DNA from: Nitrospirota bacterium
GTDB lineage: Bacteria > Nitrospirota > Thermodesulfovibrionia > Thermodesulfovibrionales > SM23-35
Reading direction: 5' to 3'
NCBI GenBank assembly: GCA_014859105.1
Contig: JACUUX010000009.1
Span: 1-64,000, forward strand
DNA length: 64,000 nt
Part shown: positions 27,164 through 34,923 of the stretch, in pieces
How positions within the stretch are numbered: the stretch's first letter is position 1
How the letters are laid out: the number at the start of each line of letters is the position of its first letter
Position numbers and translations under genes: made by a program
The notes under the pieces: generated by a model
The model's input: the letters and a program-made list of their open reading frames with translations, nothing else
The model's database searches: none
Told to the model about the DNA's origin: nothing

Positions 27164-28336
27164 ATGAAAGAGTGGCAAAAAATTTTATTAATAATAGCTG
27201 TCTTCGGGGGGTTCTATTATCTTCCGATTGAAAATGCAAGTTTTACCAATGCCTTTTTTGAAGCTCTGGCATTGACAAAGTGGTATGCCCGTGAACATGT
27301 CATCCTCTGCCTGATTCCGGCTTTCTTCATAGCCGGTGCCATATCGGTTTTTGTAAGCAAGGCTTCGGTGCTGAAATATTTCGGAGCCAGGGCCAGCAAG
27401 GTTCTCTCTTATGGCGTTGCTTCTGTTTCAGGAACTATTTTAGCCGTGTGTTCATGTACTATCCTTCCTTTATTTATGGGAATATACAAAAGAGGAGCGG
27501 GTCTCGGTCCTGCGATTACCTTTCTTTACTCAGGGCCTGCGATAAATGTGCTGGCGATAATACTTACTGCAAGAATACTCGGATGGGAATTAGGATTAGC
27601 AAGGGCTATCGGTGCAGTTTTATTCAGTATTATTATAGGCCTTTTCATGCACCTGGTATTTTTAAAAGAAGAAAGGAAACGCCATTCAACCGAAGATTTT
27701 GATTTTTCAGCTACTGAAGAACCACGACCACTGTATAAAACAATTCCTTACTTCTTTTCGATGATTGCAATCCTTGTATTTGCCAACTGGGGAAAACCTG
27801 CCGGAGAAAGCAGCGGGATATGGTGGTTCGTATATGCCCATAAATGGTGGATTACGGCATTTTTCTTTACAGGTCTCATATTTATGCTTGCGAAATGGTT
27901 TAGAAAAGGAGAACTGATGGATTGGACGCAGCAAACATGGGTTCTTGCACTTCAGATATTGCCACTTCTGCTTGGCGGTGTTCTTGCTGCCGGCTTCTTT
28001 CTCGGCAGGGTTGGCCATGAGGGGATAATACCGTCGCATTTTGTAACATCTCTTGTAGGAGGGAACTCTTTATTTGCAAACTTTTTTGCGTCTATAGTGG
28101 GAGCTTTTATGTACTTCGCCACCCTCACAGAGGTACCAATCCTTCAGGGATTGATAGGTTCAGGCATGGGTAAAGGTCCGGCTCTGGCTCTGCTTCTGGC
28201 CGGACCGGCTCTAAGTTTACCGAGTATGCTGGTTATAAGAAAAGCAATAGGGACAAAAAAGACATCTGTTTTTATAAGCTTAGTAGTAGTTATAGCAACA
28301 ATAACAGGAATGACGTTCGGAGCGATTGTTGAATAA
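27164..28336 (+). CDS. Permease of the UPF0718/ArsP family
   Basis: This 390-residue polytopic inner-membrane protein of the DUF318/UPF0718 permease family includes the organoarsenical exporter ArsP. The conserved CSCTILPLFMGIYKRGAGLGPAITF has the paired Cys96/Cys98 thought to bind trivalent metalloid. A symmetrical second half carries LTEVPILQGLIGSGMGKGPALALLLAGPALSLPSM. It lies 42 bp after the Usp gene in the same orientation. Substrates in this family differ, so organoarsenical versus other thiol-reactive ions is open. Confidence 0.8.
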   Translation: MKEWQKILLIIAVFGGFYYLPIENASFTNAFFEALALTKWYAREHVILCLIPAFFIAGAISVFVSKASVLKYFGARASKVLSYGVASVSGTILAVCSCTILPLFMGIYKRGAGLGPAITFLYSGPAINVLAIILTARILGWELGLARAIGAVLFSIIIGLFMHLVFLKEERKRHSTEDFDFSATEEPRPLYKTIPYFFSMIAILVFANWGKPAGESSGIWWFVYAHKWWITAFFFTGLIFMLAKWFRKGELMDWTQQTWVLALQILPLLLGGVLAAGFFLGRVGHEGIIPSHFVTSLVGGNSLFANFFASIVGAFMYFATLTEVPILQGLIGSGMGKGPALALLLAGPALSLPSMLVIRKAIGTKKTSVFISLVVVIATITGMTFGAIVE

Positions 28337-28372
28337 ATAGAGCTGTGAATAGAATACTATTTTGATTATTCC

Positions 28373-28447
28373 GTCATTCCCCGACTTGATCGGGGAATCC
28401 AGTATTTTCAGAAACTTCTGGATTGTCCGGTCAAGCCGGACAATGAC
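28373..28447. repeat. GTCATTCC-type paired palindrome (REP-like)
   Basis: Two hairpins back to back: GTCATTCCCCGA-CTTGA-TCGGGGAATCCAG, then CTGGATTGTCCGG-TCAAG-CCGGACAATGAC. The second arm is near-identical to the one at 44383-44414. It separates the permease from the ArsF-like gene and could influence mRNA stability between operon halves. Confidence 0.6.
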
Positions 28448-28491
28448 AAATACGATTTTATAAACAAACCTTAACCTTCAGGAGGTTTTAA

Positions 28492-29079
28492 TTGAATATC
28501 AGACAGTTGATAAAGAGCCTGCTTTTAATTTTTGTGGTTTTTAGTTTTTCTTTTCTTCTTTATAAGGAGTTTTCGCAAAAAAGTGAGAGCAATGCGACTA
28601 ACTTTGCTGAAACACAGGGAGATAAAACTTCCGTGTCCGGTCATTCTGTGCCGCTTCCGGAGAATCTACCTGCGCGAGAGGCCCCAAGACAAACGTCGGA
28701 GAGAGACTCATCAATTCAATCTGCAGCAAAAACGCATACTTCAAAAGTAATCGCCTATTACTTTCACGGCACATTCAGGTGTTCTGCCTGCCGTACAATC
28801 GAGCGATATTCGCAAGAGGCGATAGAGCAATACTTTAGGAACGAATTGCAGAATGGAACACTCGAATTTCGCCATGTAAATGTGGAGGAACCTGATAACA
28901 GGCATTTTATACAGGACTATCAGCTTTTTACCAGATCTCTTGTCCTTTCCATGGAGACAGATGGGAAGGAGATACAATGGAAAAATCTCAAAGCTGTCTG
29001 GACTCATGTGAGAGACAGGGAAAGGTTTTTCCAGTATGTAAAGGACGAAGTTGAGGGATTCTTAAAGGAAACAATGTAA
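28492..29079 (+). CDS. Membrane-anchored thioredoxin-like protein (ArsF family)
   Basis: This 195-residue protein uses a TTG start, supported by an ideal CAGGAGG site. An N-terminal signal anchor (~7-25) is followed by a disordered Ser/Thr/Pro-rich linker (~28-84) and a thioredoxin-like domain beginning VIAYYFHGTFRC, with Cys97-Ser-Ala-Cys100. The domain therefore faces the periplasm. The family is annotated in databases as nitrophenyl-compound nitroreductase subunit ArsF; the thioredoxin-like motif suggests redox relay instead. The stop abuts the start of the ArsG/CcdA-like gene, so the two probably work as a pair. Confidence 0.75.
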   Translation: MNIRQLIKSLLLIFVVFSFSFLLYKEFSQKSESNATNFAETQGDKTSVSGHSVPLPENLPAREAPRQTSERDSSIQSAAKTHTSKVIAYYFHGTFRCSACRTIERYSQEAIEQYFRNELQNGTLEFRHVNVEEPDNRHFIQDYQLFTRSLVLSMETDGKEIQWKNLKAVWTHVRDRERFFQYVKDEVEGFLKETM

Positions 29080-29763
29080 ATGGAGTGGTTGCCATTAACA
29101 ACTGCTATGTGGCTCGGTATTTTGACTTCTGTCAGCCCCTGTCCTCTGGCTACCAATATCGCTGCGGTATCGTACATCTCACATCGGATTACGCAGAAGA
29201 ATATTGTTTTCCTTTCGGGGATTCTTTATGCGCTCGGAAGGAGTCTCACGTATATTGTCCTCGGTGTCCTTATCGTGAAAGCACTGGTAGATATTCCCCT
29301 TCTATCTGATTTCCTCCAGAGATATATCAATAAAATCCTTGGCATCGTTTTGATTCTGGTGGGGATGATCCTGCTGGATTTATTGAGGGTATCCCTGCCC
29401 ATTCCTTCAGTATCCGAAAATGTTACAAAAAAAATGGTCGGGAAGGGAATATTCGGCTCTCTGCTTTTAGGTGTCCTGTTTGCGCTTGCATTCTGTCCCG
29501 TGTCCGCTGCCCTGTTCTTCGGAGGGCTGATTCCCATTGCAGTTAAAGCACAGTCGGGGATCGGACTGCCCCTCATTTATGGTATAGGAACAGGGCTGCC
29601 GGTGCTGCTCTTTGCTTTCATCATAGCAGCTGGTACAGGGTATATCAACAGTCTATATTCCAGAATTACAAGGGCTGAGTTTTATACAAAAAAGGTGACG
29701 GGCGTTATTTTTATACTGGTCGGTATTTACTATGCCCTGGCGTACATTTTTGAAATCGTTTGA
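29080..29763 (+). CDS. CcdA-like membrane protein (ArsG family)
   Basis: This 227-residue protein has six predicted transmembrane segments of the DsbD-beta/CcdA fold. The two reactive-type cysteines each precede a proline: Cys21 in SVSPCPLATN and Cys139 in ALAFCPVSAALFFGG. CcdA proteins carry electrons from cytoplasmic thioredoxin to periplasmic thioredoxin-like partners; family members beside ArsF are named ArsG and proposed as arsenical permeases. Its start abuts the ArsF-like stop. Either reductant transfer to the ArsF domain or export is compatible with the sequence. Confidence 0.78.
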   Translation: MEWLPLTTAMWLGILTSVSPCPLATNIAAVSYISHRITQKNIVFLSGILYALGRSLTYIVLGVLIVKALVDIPLLSDFLQRYINKILGIVLILVGMILLDLLRVSLPIPSVSENVTKKMVGKGIFGSLLLGVLFALAFCPVSAALFFGGLIPIAVKAQSGIGLPLIYGIGTGLPVLLFAFIIAAGTGYINSLYSRITRAEFYTKKVTGVIFILVGIYYALAYIFEIV

Positions 29764-29792
29764 AGACTATAAACCGACGATAGGAGGTGCAA

Positions 29793-31820
29793 ATGAAACT
29801 AATCATTATCTTTGTCTCGGTAATGGCTGTACTTGCTGGCACATTCACAATCCGGGCGGAAAGTGCTAAGGAAGATAAAGCTATCCCCTTTCCTTCAGGT
29901 GTATGTCCACCATTCAATCTGAGGGATGAGAGCGGGAGCATCATCGACCCTGTCCGTAATATCAATGCCGACAAGCCCTATTCTCCAAAGCAGACATGCG
30001 GGGCAACAGGTTGTCACGATTACAACAAGATAACAGAGGGTTTTCATTTTACACAAGGCAAAGGTGAAAAGCCGACTGAAGATATGCAGAAACGTTATCT
30101 CTGGGTTACTTCTCCGGGCAATTACGGCGGCAACTGGTGATCACCTGCTCCATTGTACCGCGGTCTTGCGGCAAAGAAGAATTCAAACCCGAGAATGATT
30201 GACATGACATCATTTGATTTTGTGACCTCATGCGGCAGCTGTCATCCAGGCGGCGGGCCTCTTGAATACGACCGTGAGGAGTTCCGTTATGATCAGTACA
30301 TGAAAGAACAAGGAATGACACCGGGAGGAGATAACCGATTTGATGGTGATTACTATAAAGCCAGATGGTCCGAGACAGGGGTTATCGAAGCAGATTGCCT
30401 GCTATGCCACCTTCCTTCATATAATTTCAAGGAGCGTAATCATCAGCTTGACAATCTCAATTTCAAATGGGCAGCCACTGCCGCCAGCGGCCTTGGTAAA
30501 GTTTCAGGCAGTATAAAATCAGGCGACCCTGTGAAGGTAGTATATGATAAAACGAAGTTTGACAAAAACGGGATGGTATCTTTGCACATGGTAAGGGAAC
30601 CAAGAAATACTGCGTGTTTGCAGTGTCATAGCAAACCGGGATGGAAAAAACGGGGAGCCTCATTCGATGCCCGTACTGACGTACATATCCGGGCAGGTAT
30701 GAAATGTGTTGACTGCCATCCATCCGGAAGCAGGGCTGTAGATGTAAGGATTAAAGGCAGGGAAGTTCACCAGATCGGGAAAGGTGATGATCCGGGCGGA
30801 CATGTTCGAAATGACCTTGACAACACCATGCGCACCTGCAATGACTGCCACTTAACAGGATATCTTGGAGCTACCATCGTAAAGCACAACGGACTTCCAC
30901 CGCACCACCTTGAAAAGATTGCCTGTCAGACCTGTCATATCCCATGGAGATACGTGAAATCTGCACAGGTACAGGTAAGCGATGTCTTTAATCCTGCTAC
31001 CAAAATCTCACCTCCTCCAAAACGTATATGGACATTCTATGACCAGGATATGAATTACTGGAATCATTATGGCGAGCTCAATATGTTCACAAGAGATGAC
31101 CAGCCAACAACACCTTTCCAGCCTGTTTTGATTAGGTACAAAGGAAAGATTTATCCTGCAAATAGAGTGCACAGCGCCTGGCCCGGTCTGGTTGAGGAAG
31201 GGAAAACCGGCCTTAATCAGCCCTTCATGAAAGATATCTTTATCATGTGGAAGATTCATAACGAAGACCCCTCAAAGTATCCCGAACTTGCAAAAATACG
31301 TGATGACAACGGAGACGGATCTCCTGAAGTAAACAAACCTGAAGAGATTGATGCATTTATCAACTCTGTTAAAGCATATCTCACTGATACCAACTTTGAC
31401 CTCACAGGGAAGAGGGTAGTCTGGGTATCCAATGATAAGATGTTTTATTCAGGCACACAATGGGAGCGTTTACCAAAGCATGACTATGAGGCATCCCCTT
31501 ATGCATCGGTTCATACGTTAAATCACGATATTGCACCTTCTAAGGCTGCTCTCGGTGTAAAGGGGTGCTCGGACTGTCACAGTAAAAATTCCGGCTTCTT
31601 TTTTGCACATGTACTTCAGTATCCTTTTGGAGAGGATGGAAAGCCAATAACCATAAAGCAAGCGGATTTACTGGGTTATAAAGAGGTACCACGTGATCGT
31701 AAGCCATGGACATACTGGACGGGTGTCTTCTTCAAATATCTTACTATTATTGTGATGGTTGGTTTGATCGCTCACATGTTGCTCGATATATGGAAGTACT
31801 ATCGTAAAAGAAGCTGGTAA
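29793..31820 (+). CDS. extKL: Octahaem cytochrome c with in-frame UGA, probable selenoprotein (ExtKL-like)
   Basis: I read 29793-31820 as one 675-residue gene, with TGA at 30138-30140 as selenocysteine 116. The frame is unshifted across the TGA, and the part after it has no plausible start: TTG 30153 has no ribosome-binding site. The ATG has AGGAGG five bases upstream. A signal peptide (1-22) leads to eight haem motifs: one CX4CH (69-75) and seven CXXCH (147, 202, 275, 305, 349, 378, 592), then a C-terminal anchor (~645-665). The protein is periplasmic and membrane-anchored. I recall the family as multihaem (seleno)protein ExtKL of selenite/tellurite-reduction operons. Cytochrome b follows. 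A nonsense mutation or sequencing error is the alternative. Confidence 0.7.
30141..30176 (+). promoter_or_regulatory. Candidate bacterial SECIS element
   Basis: Directly after the UGA, CCGC (30158-30161) and GCGG (30168-30171) form a 4-bp G/C stem closing a six-base GGTCTT loop, with partial A/U pairing below. The loop begins with G, 21 bases after the UGA. This fits the published general description of bacterial SECIS elements (short stem, loop with G in the first two positions, 16-37 bases from UGA). The loop shares GGUCU with the E. coli fdhF element. The short stem limits confidence. Confidence 0.5.
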
Positions 31821-31871
31821 TGTCAAAAGTTTTATGGAAAAGTGTTTTAAAACATATTGAAATATAAAAGA

Positions 31872-32000
31872 AACCCTCCCCCTTGAGGGGGGAGGGCGAG
31901 GGTGGGGGTGAAAAGTCTGATAGATATAGCCAGAAGACTTAGAAAAAACTCTACGGATTACCCCTCACCCTAACCCTCTCCCACAAGGGGAGAGGGAAAA
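31872..32000. repeat. C/G-rich imperfect inverted-repeat element
   Basis: CCCTCCCCC/GGGGGGAGGG-type hairpin followed by AGGGTGGGGGTG, and about 60 bp later the inverted counterpart CCCCTCACCCTAACCCTC and CCC/GGG hairpin. It fills the 219-bp gap between the cytochrome c and cytochrome b genes. The motif class is common as extragenic repeats in many Gram-negative genomes. It is not a gene. Confidence 0.6.
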
Positions 32001-32039
32001 TAACTTTTGACAATACGAGAAGATTGAAGGAGAGGTGTC

Positions 32040-32762
32040 ATGAATAACAGATCGGAATTAAAAATTAAACGATTCAATATATTTTTCAGGATTCAGCACA
32101 TATTGATGTTCGTGAGTGTAATAGCTCTCGTCATAACTGCAATACCTTTATGGTGCCTCCGGTATCCCCATTCCGAGGCACTTACAGGTATTATAGATTT
32201 CTTCGGAGGATTAGAAGCGATACGGGCATGGCACCATATGGCCGGATGGATGCTCACTTTTGCCTTTGCATATCATCTCCTTTATGTCTTTATTCATCCC
32301 GAGGGAAGGAGAGATCTTCTTCTGATGTTGCCCCTGAAAAAGGATTTTACGGATTTGTATTACAACATTCTCTATTTCACAGGGAAGAGAAATACACCGC
32401 CTCAATTCGGGCGATTCAGCTATTTCGAGAAATTCGATTACTGGGCAGCATTCTGGGGATGTGTCATCATGGTCGGCACAGGCCTGATCATGCTGTACCC
32501 TCTGAAAGCCACTGCTTCACTGCCTGATGAATGGGGGAGTAGGATATTAGATGTAGCATTGGAAGCACACTTTCATGAGGCTATTCTTGCCGCACTTGCT
32601 CTTCTTATTTGGCATATGTTTAATGTGCATTACAAGCCCGGGAAGTTTCCGGGAAGTCTTATCTGGCTTCATGGGAAAGTAACAGAAGAGGAGCGGCATA
32701 AGGAACACGCGCTGGAAAATAAGGAACTAAAGGAAATTCAAAGAATACACAACATCTCTTAA
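32040..32762 (+). CDS. Di-haem cytochrome b, quinol-linked partner of the octahaem cytochrome
   Basis: This 240-residue inner-membrane protein has four transmembrane segments and His pairs suited to two b haems (RIQHILMF, AWHHMAGWML with AYHLLYVFIH, AHFHEAIL and LIWHMFNVHY). It resembles formate dehydrogenase gamma/HydC-type cytochrome b and the b-type cytochromes of ext-type operons. GGAGAGG precedes the start. It lies 219 bp after the octahaem cytochrome in the same direction and would pass electrons from the quinone pool to it. Orientation of electron flow is inferred. Confidence 0.85.
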   Translation: MNNRSELKIKRFNIFFRIQHILMFVSVIALVITAIPLWCLRYPHSEALTGIIDFFGGLEAIRAWHHMAGWMLTFAFAYHLLYVFIHPEGRRDLLLMLPLKKDFTDLYYNILYFTGKRNTPPQFGRFSYFEKFDYWAAFWGCVIMVGTGLIMLYPLKATASLPDEWGSRILDVALEAHFHEAILAALALLIWHMFNVHYKPGKFPGSLIWLHGKVTEEERHKEHALENKELKEIQRIHNIS

Positions 32763-32775
32763 AATATACAAAAAA

Positions 32776-32877
32776 GTGACAGGAAGGGTCGCTCTTCTGG
32801 CTTTATGTTTCCTGTCCTGCGAGAAGACCTACTTGAAGCACCCCAGTGATGAAATTCTTGTCTTTGAAGCTCCTTAA
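32776..32877 (+). CDS. Possible 33-residue lipoprotein
   Basis: A GTG-initiated frame 13 bases after the cytochrome b stop encodes a hydrophobic stretch ending in a lipobox-like CFLSC (residues 11-15), then 18 hydrophilic residues. No ribosome-binding site is visible, so this could equally be a gene remnant. The block ends here; the next gene is on the other strand. Confidence 0.25.
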   Translation: MTGRVALLALCFLSCEKTYLKHPSDEILVFEAP

Positions 32878-32910
32878 AAATTAAATAATTATACACCTGT
32901 TATTTGAGTG

Positions 32911-33318
32911 TTACTGATATTTGTATAACCTTAAATTAGAATACTGTGCTATGTATTCGAAATCCCTGTCAGTTGTAAAGAGATAACAATCATTTGAAAT
33001 TGATACAGATGCGATAAGGGCATCAATTGTGCTAATCTGTTTTCCCTTTTTCATAAGATGGTTTTTCAATTCAGATGCTTTGATATAATCTTCTCTTATT
33101 AGTTCAATCAATGGAAAAACCTCAAAATAGTCCTTCAAAATACGAAAATCTTTTGGATTCTTTATGCCTTGAAGCACTTCTTGAAGTATAATGCCTATGA
33201 GATAGATATCCTCCCCTCGTTCAATAATCATCTTTAAAGCTACAGCCTCAGGATTTACCTTCTCTGGTTTCCTCCTAAGAGCAAGAGACCATATTGAAGT
33301 ATCAACCAAAATTTTCAC
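32911..33318 (-). CDS. vapC: VapC-type PIN-domain toxin
   Basis: This 135-residue PIN ribonuclease begins MKILVDTSIWSLAL (first catalytic Asp), with the conserved Glu in ILQEVLQG and later acidic residues in STIDALIASV and FTTDRDFEYIA. VapC toxins cleave tRNA or rRNA. It overlaps the antitoxin stop by four bases (ATGA arrangement), typical of type II modules. Confidence 0.9.
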   Translation of the reverse strand: MKILVDTSIWSLALRRKPEKVNPEAVALKMIIERGEDIYLIGIILQEVLQGIKNPKDFRILKDYFEVFPLIELIREDYIKASELKNHLMKKGKQISTIDALIASVSISNDCYLFTTDRDFEYIAQYSNLRLYKYQ

Positions 33319-33515
33319 CGAGCTTTTCTTTCTTTTTTATAATTATAAAAAGGCTCAATATCAACTTTTCCAAACAAAGAGATGATATTTTTTTGCTTCC
33401 TCTTCATAATGTATTCTTTCAGCGCCTCATTGACAGTATTCTTCTTTGTCTTATGCTTCCCTATTTTTTGAGCCTCTTTCAAAAGAGTTTCATCTATCGC
33501 AAGATTGGTTGGCAT
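33315..33515 (-). CDS. vapB: VapB-type antitoxin
   Basis: This 66-residue protein has an N-terminal ribbon-helix-helix-like part (NLAIDETLLKEAQ, KNTVNEALKEYI) and a basic, aromatic C-terminal tail (IEPFYNYKKERKAR) that would bind the toxin. The start has a GGGGG site. The A/T-rich region 33516-33560 contains three TTACACA-like repeats that may be its autoregulatory operator. It is the first gene of the pair. Confidence 0.88.
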   Translation of the reverse strand: MPTNLAIDETLLKEAQKIGKHKTKKNTVNEALKEYIMKRKQKNIISLFGKVDIEPFYNYKKERKAR

Positions 33516-33736
33516 TTAAACCCCCTTTCACACATTAAATTACACATATTATTACACAGTAATTAATATTTATCAATACGGAAAACGAACAAAAGGAATA
33601 TGAAGACTTATATATAAATTATTTTAAGGTTTTTTTCTCCTTGATTGTTAAAATGAATTAATGCTTGGGCAAAGGTCAGCCGTTGTTGCTGTCCTTTGTA
33701 GTTCTTTCACATTATCTTATATATCATTGTAAATTT

Positions 33737-33763
33737 TTGAGAGTTCCTCTACTATGCTATAAT
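33737..33763 (+). promoter_or_regulatory. Sigma-70-type promoter of the nucleotidyltransferase pair
   Basis: TTGAGA at 33737-33742 and extended -10 TGCTATAAT ending at 33763, spaced 15 bp, lie 22 bp before the small gene at 33785. The upstream 33516-33736 holds AT-rich DNA with only the possible vapB operator. Confidence 0.5.
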
Positions 33764-33784
33764 GTTTTTGTTTAGTTAGATATC

Positions 33785-33973
33785 ATGGGAATAATGCGGC
33801 AGAAAAGAAAGGAGATGAAAAAGGAGTTTCTGGCTCTGACGCCTGCTCAAAGGATTAGGGAAATGGAATTTCTGTTCAATGAGTTTGTTAAACTCAGGGC
33901 AAAAAGGGAAAGGATAACCGAAGGTGAAGCCTATCTTAGGTACGCTGAGAGAACTAAAAAAACTCATCGATAA
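33785..33973 (+). CDS. Small helical protein paired with a nucleotidyltransferase
   Basis: This 62-residue, highly charged, all-helical protein (AQRIREMEFLFNEFVKLRAKRERI) is probably cytoplasmic. It overlaps the following nucleotidyltransferase gene by 50 bp in another frame, indicating translational coupling. Small partners of this kind often accompany AbiEii-like nucleotidyltransferases, where they could act as antitoxin or specificity subunit. A second in-frame ATG at 33794 is an equally good start. I do not recognise a named family. Confidence 0.6.
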   Translation: MGIMRQKRKEMKKEFLALTPAQRIREMEFLFNEFVKLRAKRERITEGEAYLRYAERTKKTHR

Positions 33974-34547
33974 GTTTATTCTCACAACACAATATAAAGA
34001 TACGATTATTGCACTTGTTGGCGGATATGCAGTAATTGCTCATGGTATAGAAAGAACCACAAAAGATATTGACACTCTGGCTATAGGAAGCCCGTATGAT
34101 AATTTTGGGAAAGAGTTATCAAGATTTCTCAAAAATGAATTGAAAGGCAAAGGCCTCACACTGCGATATTTGCCACGAAGTGCTGATATTCATGACCCCT
34201 TTCAGCATGAGATTATTTACCTGAAAGATCCAAAAGGCAATGCACCCAGAATAGATATAATTATTGCTCGCTATAAGTGGGAATTAGAAGGTTTGTTATC
34301 TTCTAAACCAGAAAAGGAAATACCACTAAATCTTCTGCCCAAACCATACCTCATCAGTATGAAGCTAAAGGCAGGAAGCCCTAAAGATGATCATGATATC
34401 ATCGAACTTTACGGCCTCCTTACTGATGAAGAAAAGGCTAAAACACATGAGCTTGTAAAACTTATAAAAAGAGATAAAAAGCTCTCCCGTCTTTTGAAAC
34501 CAAAAAAGATTGAGAGGGAAAAAGAAGATAAAGACTTGCTTCTTTAA
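33924..34547 (+). CDS. AbiEii-like nucleotidyltransferase
   Basis: This 207-residue protein has a clear nucleotidyltransferase core, GGYAVIAHGIERTTKDIDTLAI, including the D-x-D metal site and a later acidic residue in PRIDIIIARY. Helical C-terminal half (YLISMKLKAG, DHDIIELYGLL) resembles the AbiEii/DUF1814 group of toxin nucleotidyltransferases. The GTG start is uncertain. With the preceding small gene it forms a plausible two-gene toxin-antitoxin or defence unit next to VapBC. Confidence 0.78.
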   Translation: MKPILGTLRELKKLIDKFILTTQYKDTIIALVGGYAVIAHGIERTTKDIDTLAIGSPYDNFGKELSRFLKNELKGKGLTLRYLPRSADIHDPFQHEIIYLKDPKGNAPRIDIIIARYKWELEGLLSSKPEKEIPLNLLPKPYLISMKLKAGSPKDDHDIIELYGLLTDEEKAKTHELVKLIKRDKKLSRLLKPKKIEREKEDKDLLL

Positions 34548-34597
34548 CGGATATATTTTGAATATCAACAGATACTAAAAAAAGTTAGCCCAAATTA

Positions 34598-34753
34598 TTC
34601 ATAGCGAACTCTGTTCCAATGGTTGTCATTATCCGGCTTGACTCCCGTATTCCCCACTTTCGTGAGGACAGGCAAGTACGGGACAGTCTCCAGGTCGGGC
34701 AATGACAGAATAAAAGATCTTAAATGTTTTTTAAGATCTTTGAGGATTAATAA
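34598..34753 (-). repeat. Dispersed repeat family, copy B (inverted)
   Basis: Ends match copies A, C and D (TTCATAGCGAACTCTGTTCC at the left, TCTTTGAGGATTAATAAC at the right, plus-strand order). The middle is divergent and carries a GTCAAGCCGGATAATGAC palindrome arm. It lies in the 376-bp gap 34548-34923 next to the nested element at 34770. Confidence 0.75.
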
Positions 34754-34769
34754 CATTATTCATCAAATT

Positions 34770-34881
34770 ATTGGCAGATACAGTATTTGAGCGGGTTTAA
34801 ATTCTTTTGAAGAAAGAATTTACCTCGGAAGCCACGGTTTTATCGGGGCTGAGAATGAGCGACAATACTGTATCTGCCAAT
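34770..34881. mobile_element. 112-bp MITE-like element with 18-bp perfect terminal inverted repeats
   Basis: ATTGGCAGATACAGTATT at 34770-34787 is exactly inverted at 34864-34881. Inside is a second hairpin (AAATTCTTT and its complement). There is no coding capacity. It inserts directly upstream of the broken arsM. Confidence 0.7.
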
Positions 34882-34923
34882 ATATGTAAAATTTGTGAAT
34901 TAAATAGGATAGAGAGATGAGTA

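Noticed and set aside
30153-31820. A separate 555-residue cytochrome gene starting at TTG 30153
   Set aside because: There is no ribosome-binding site and no signal peptide, and the frame is continuous with the upstream one through a single TGA. It is merged into one gene.
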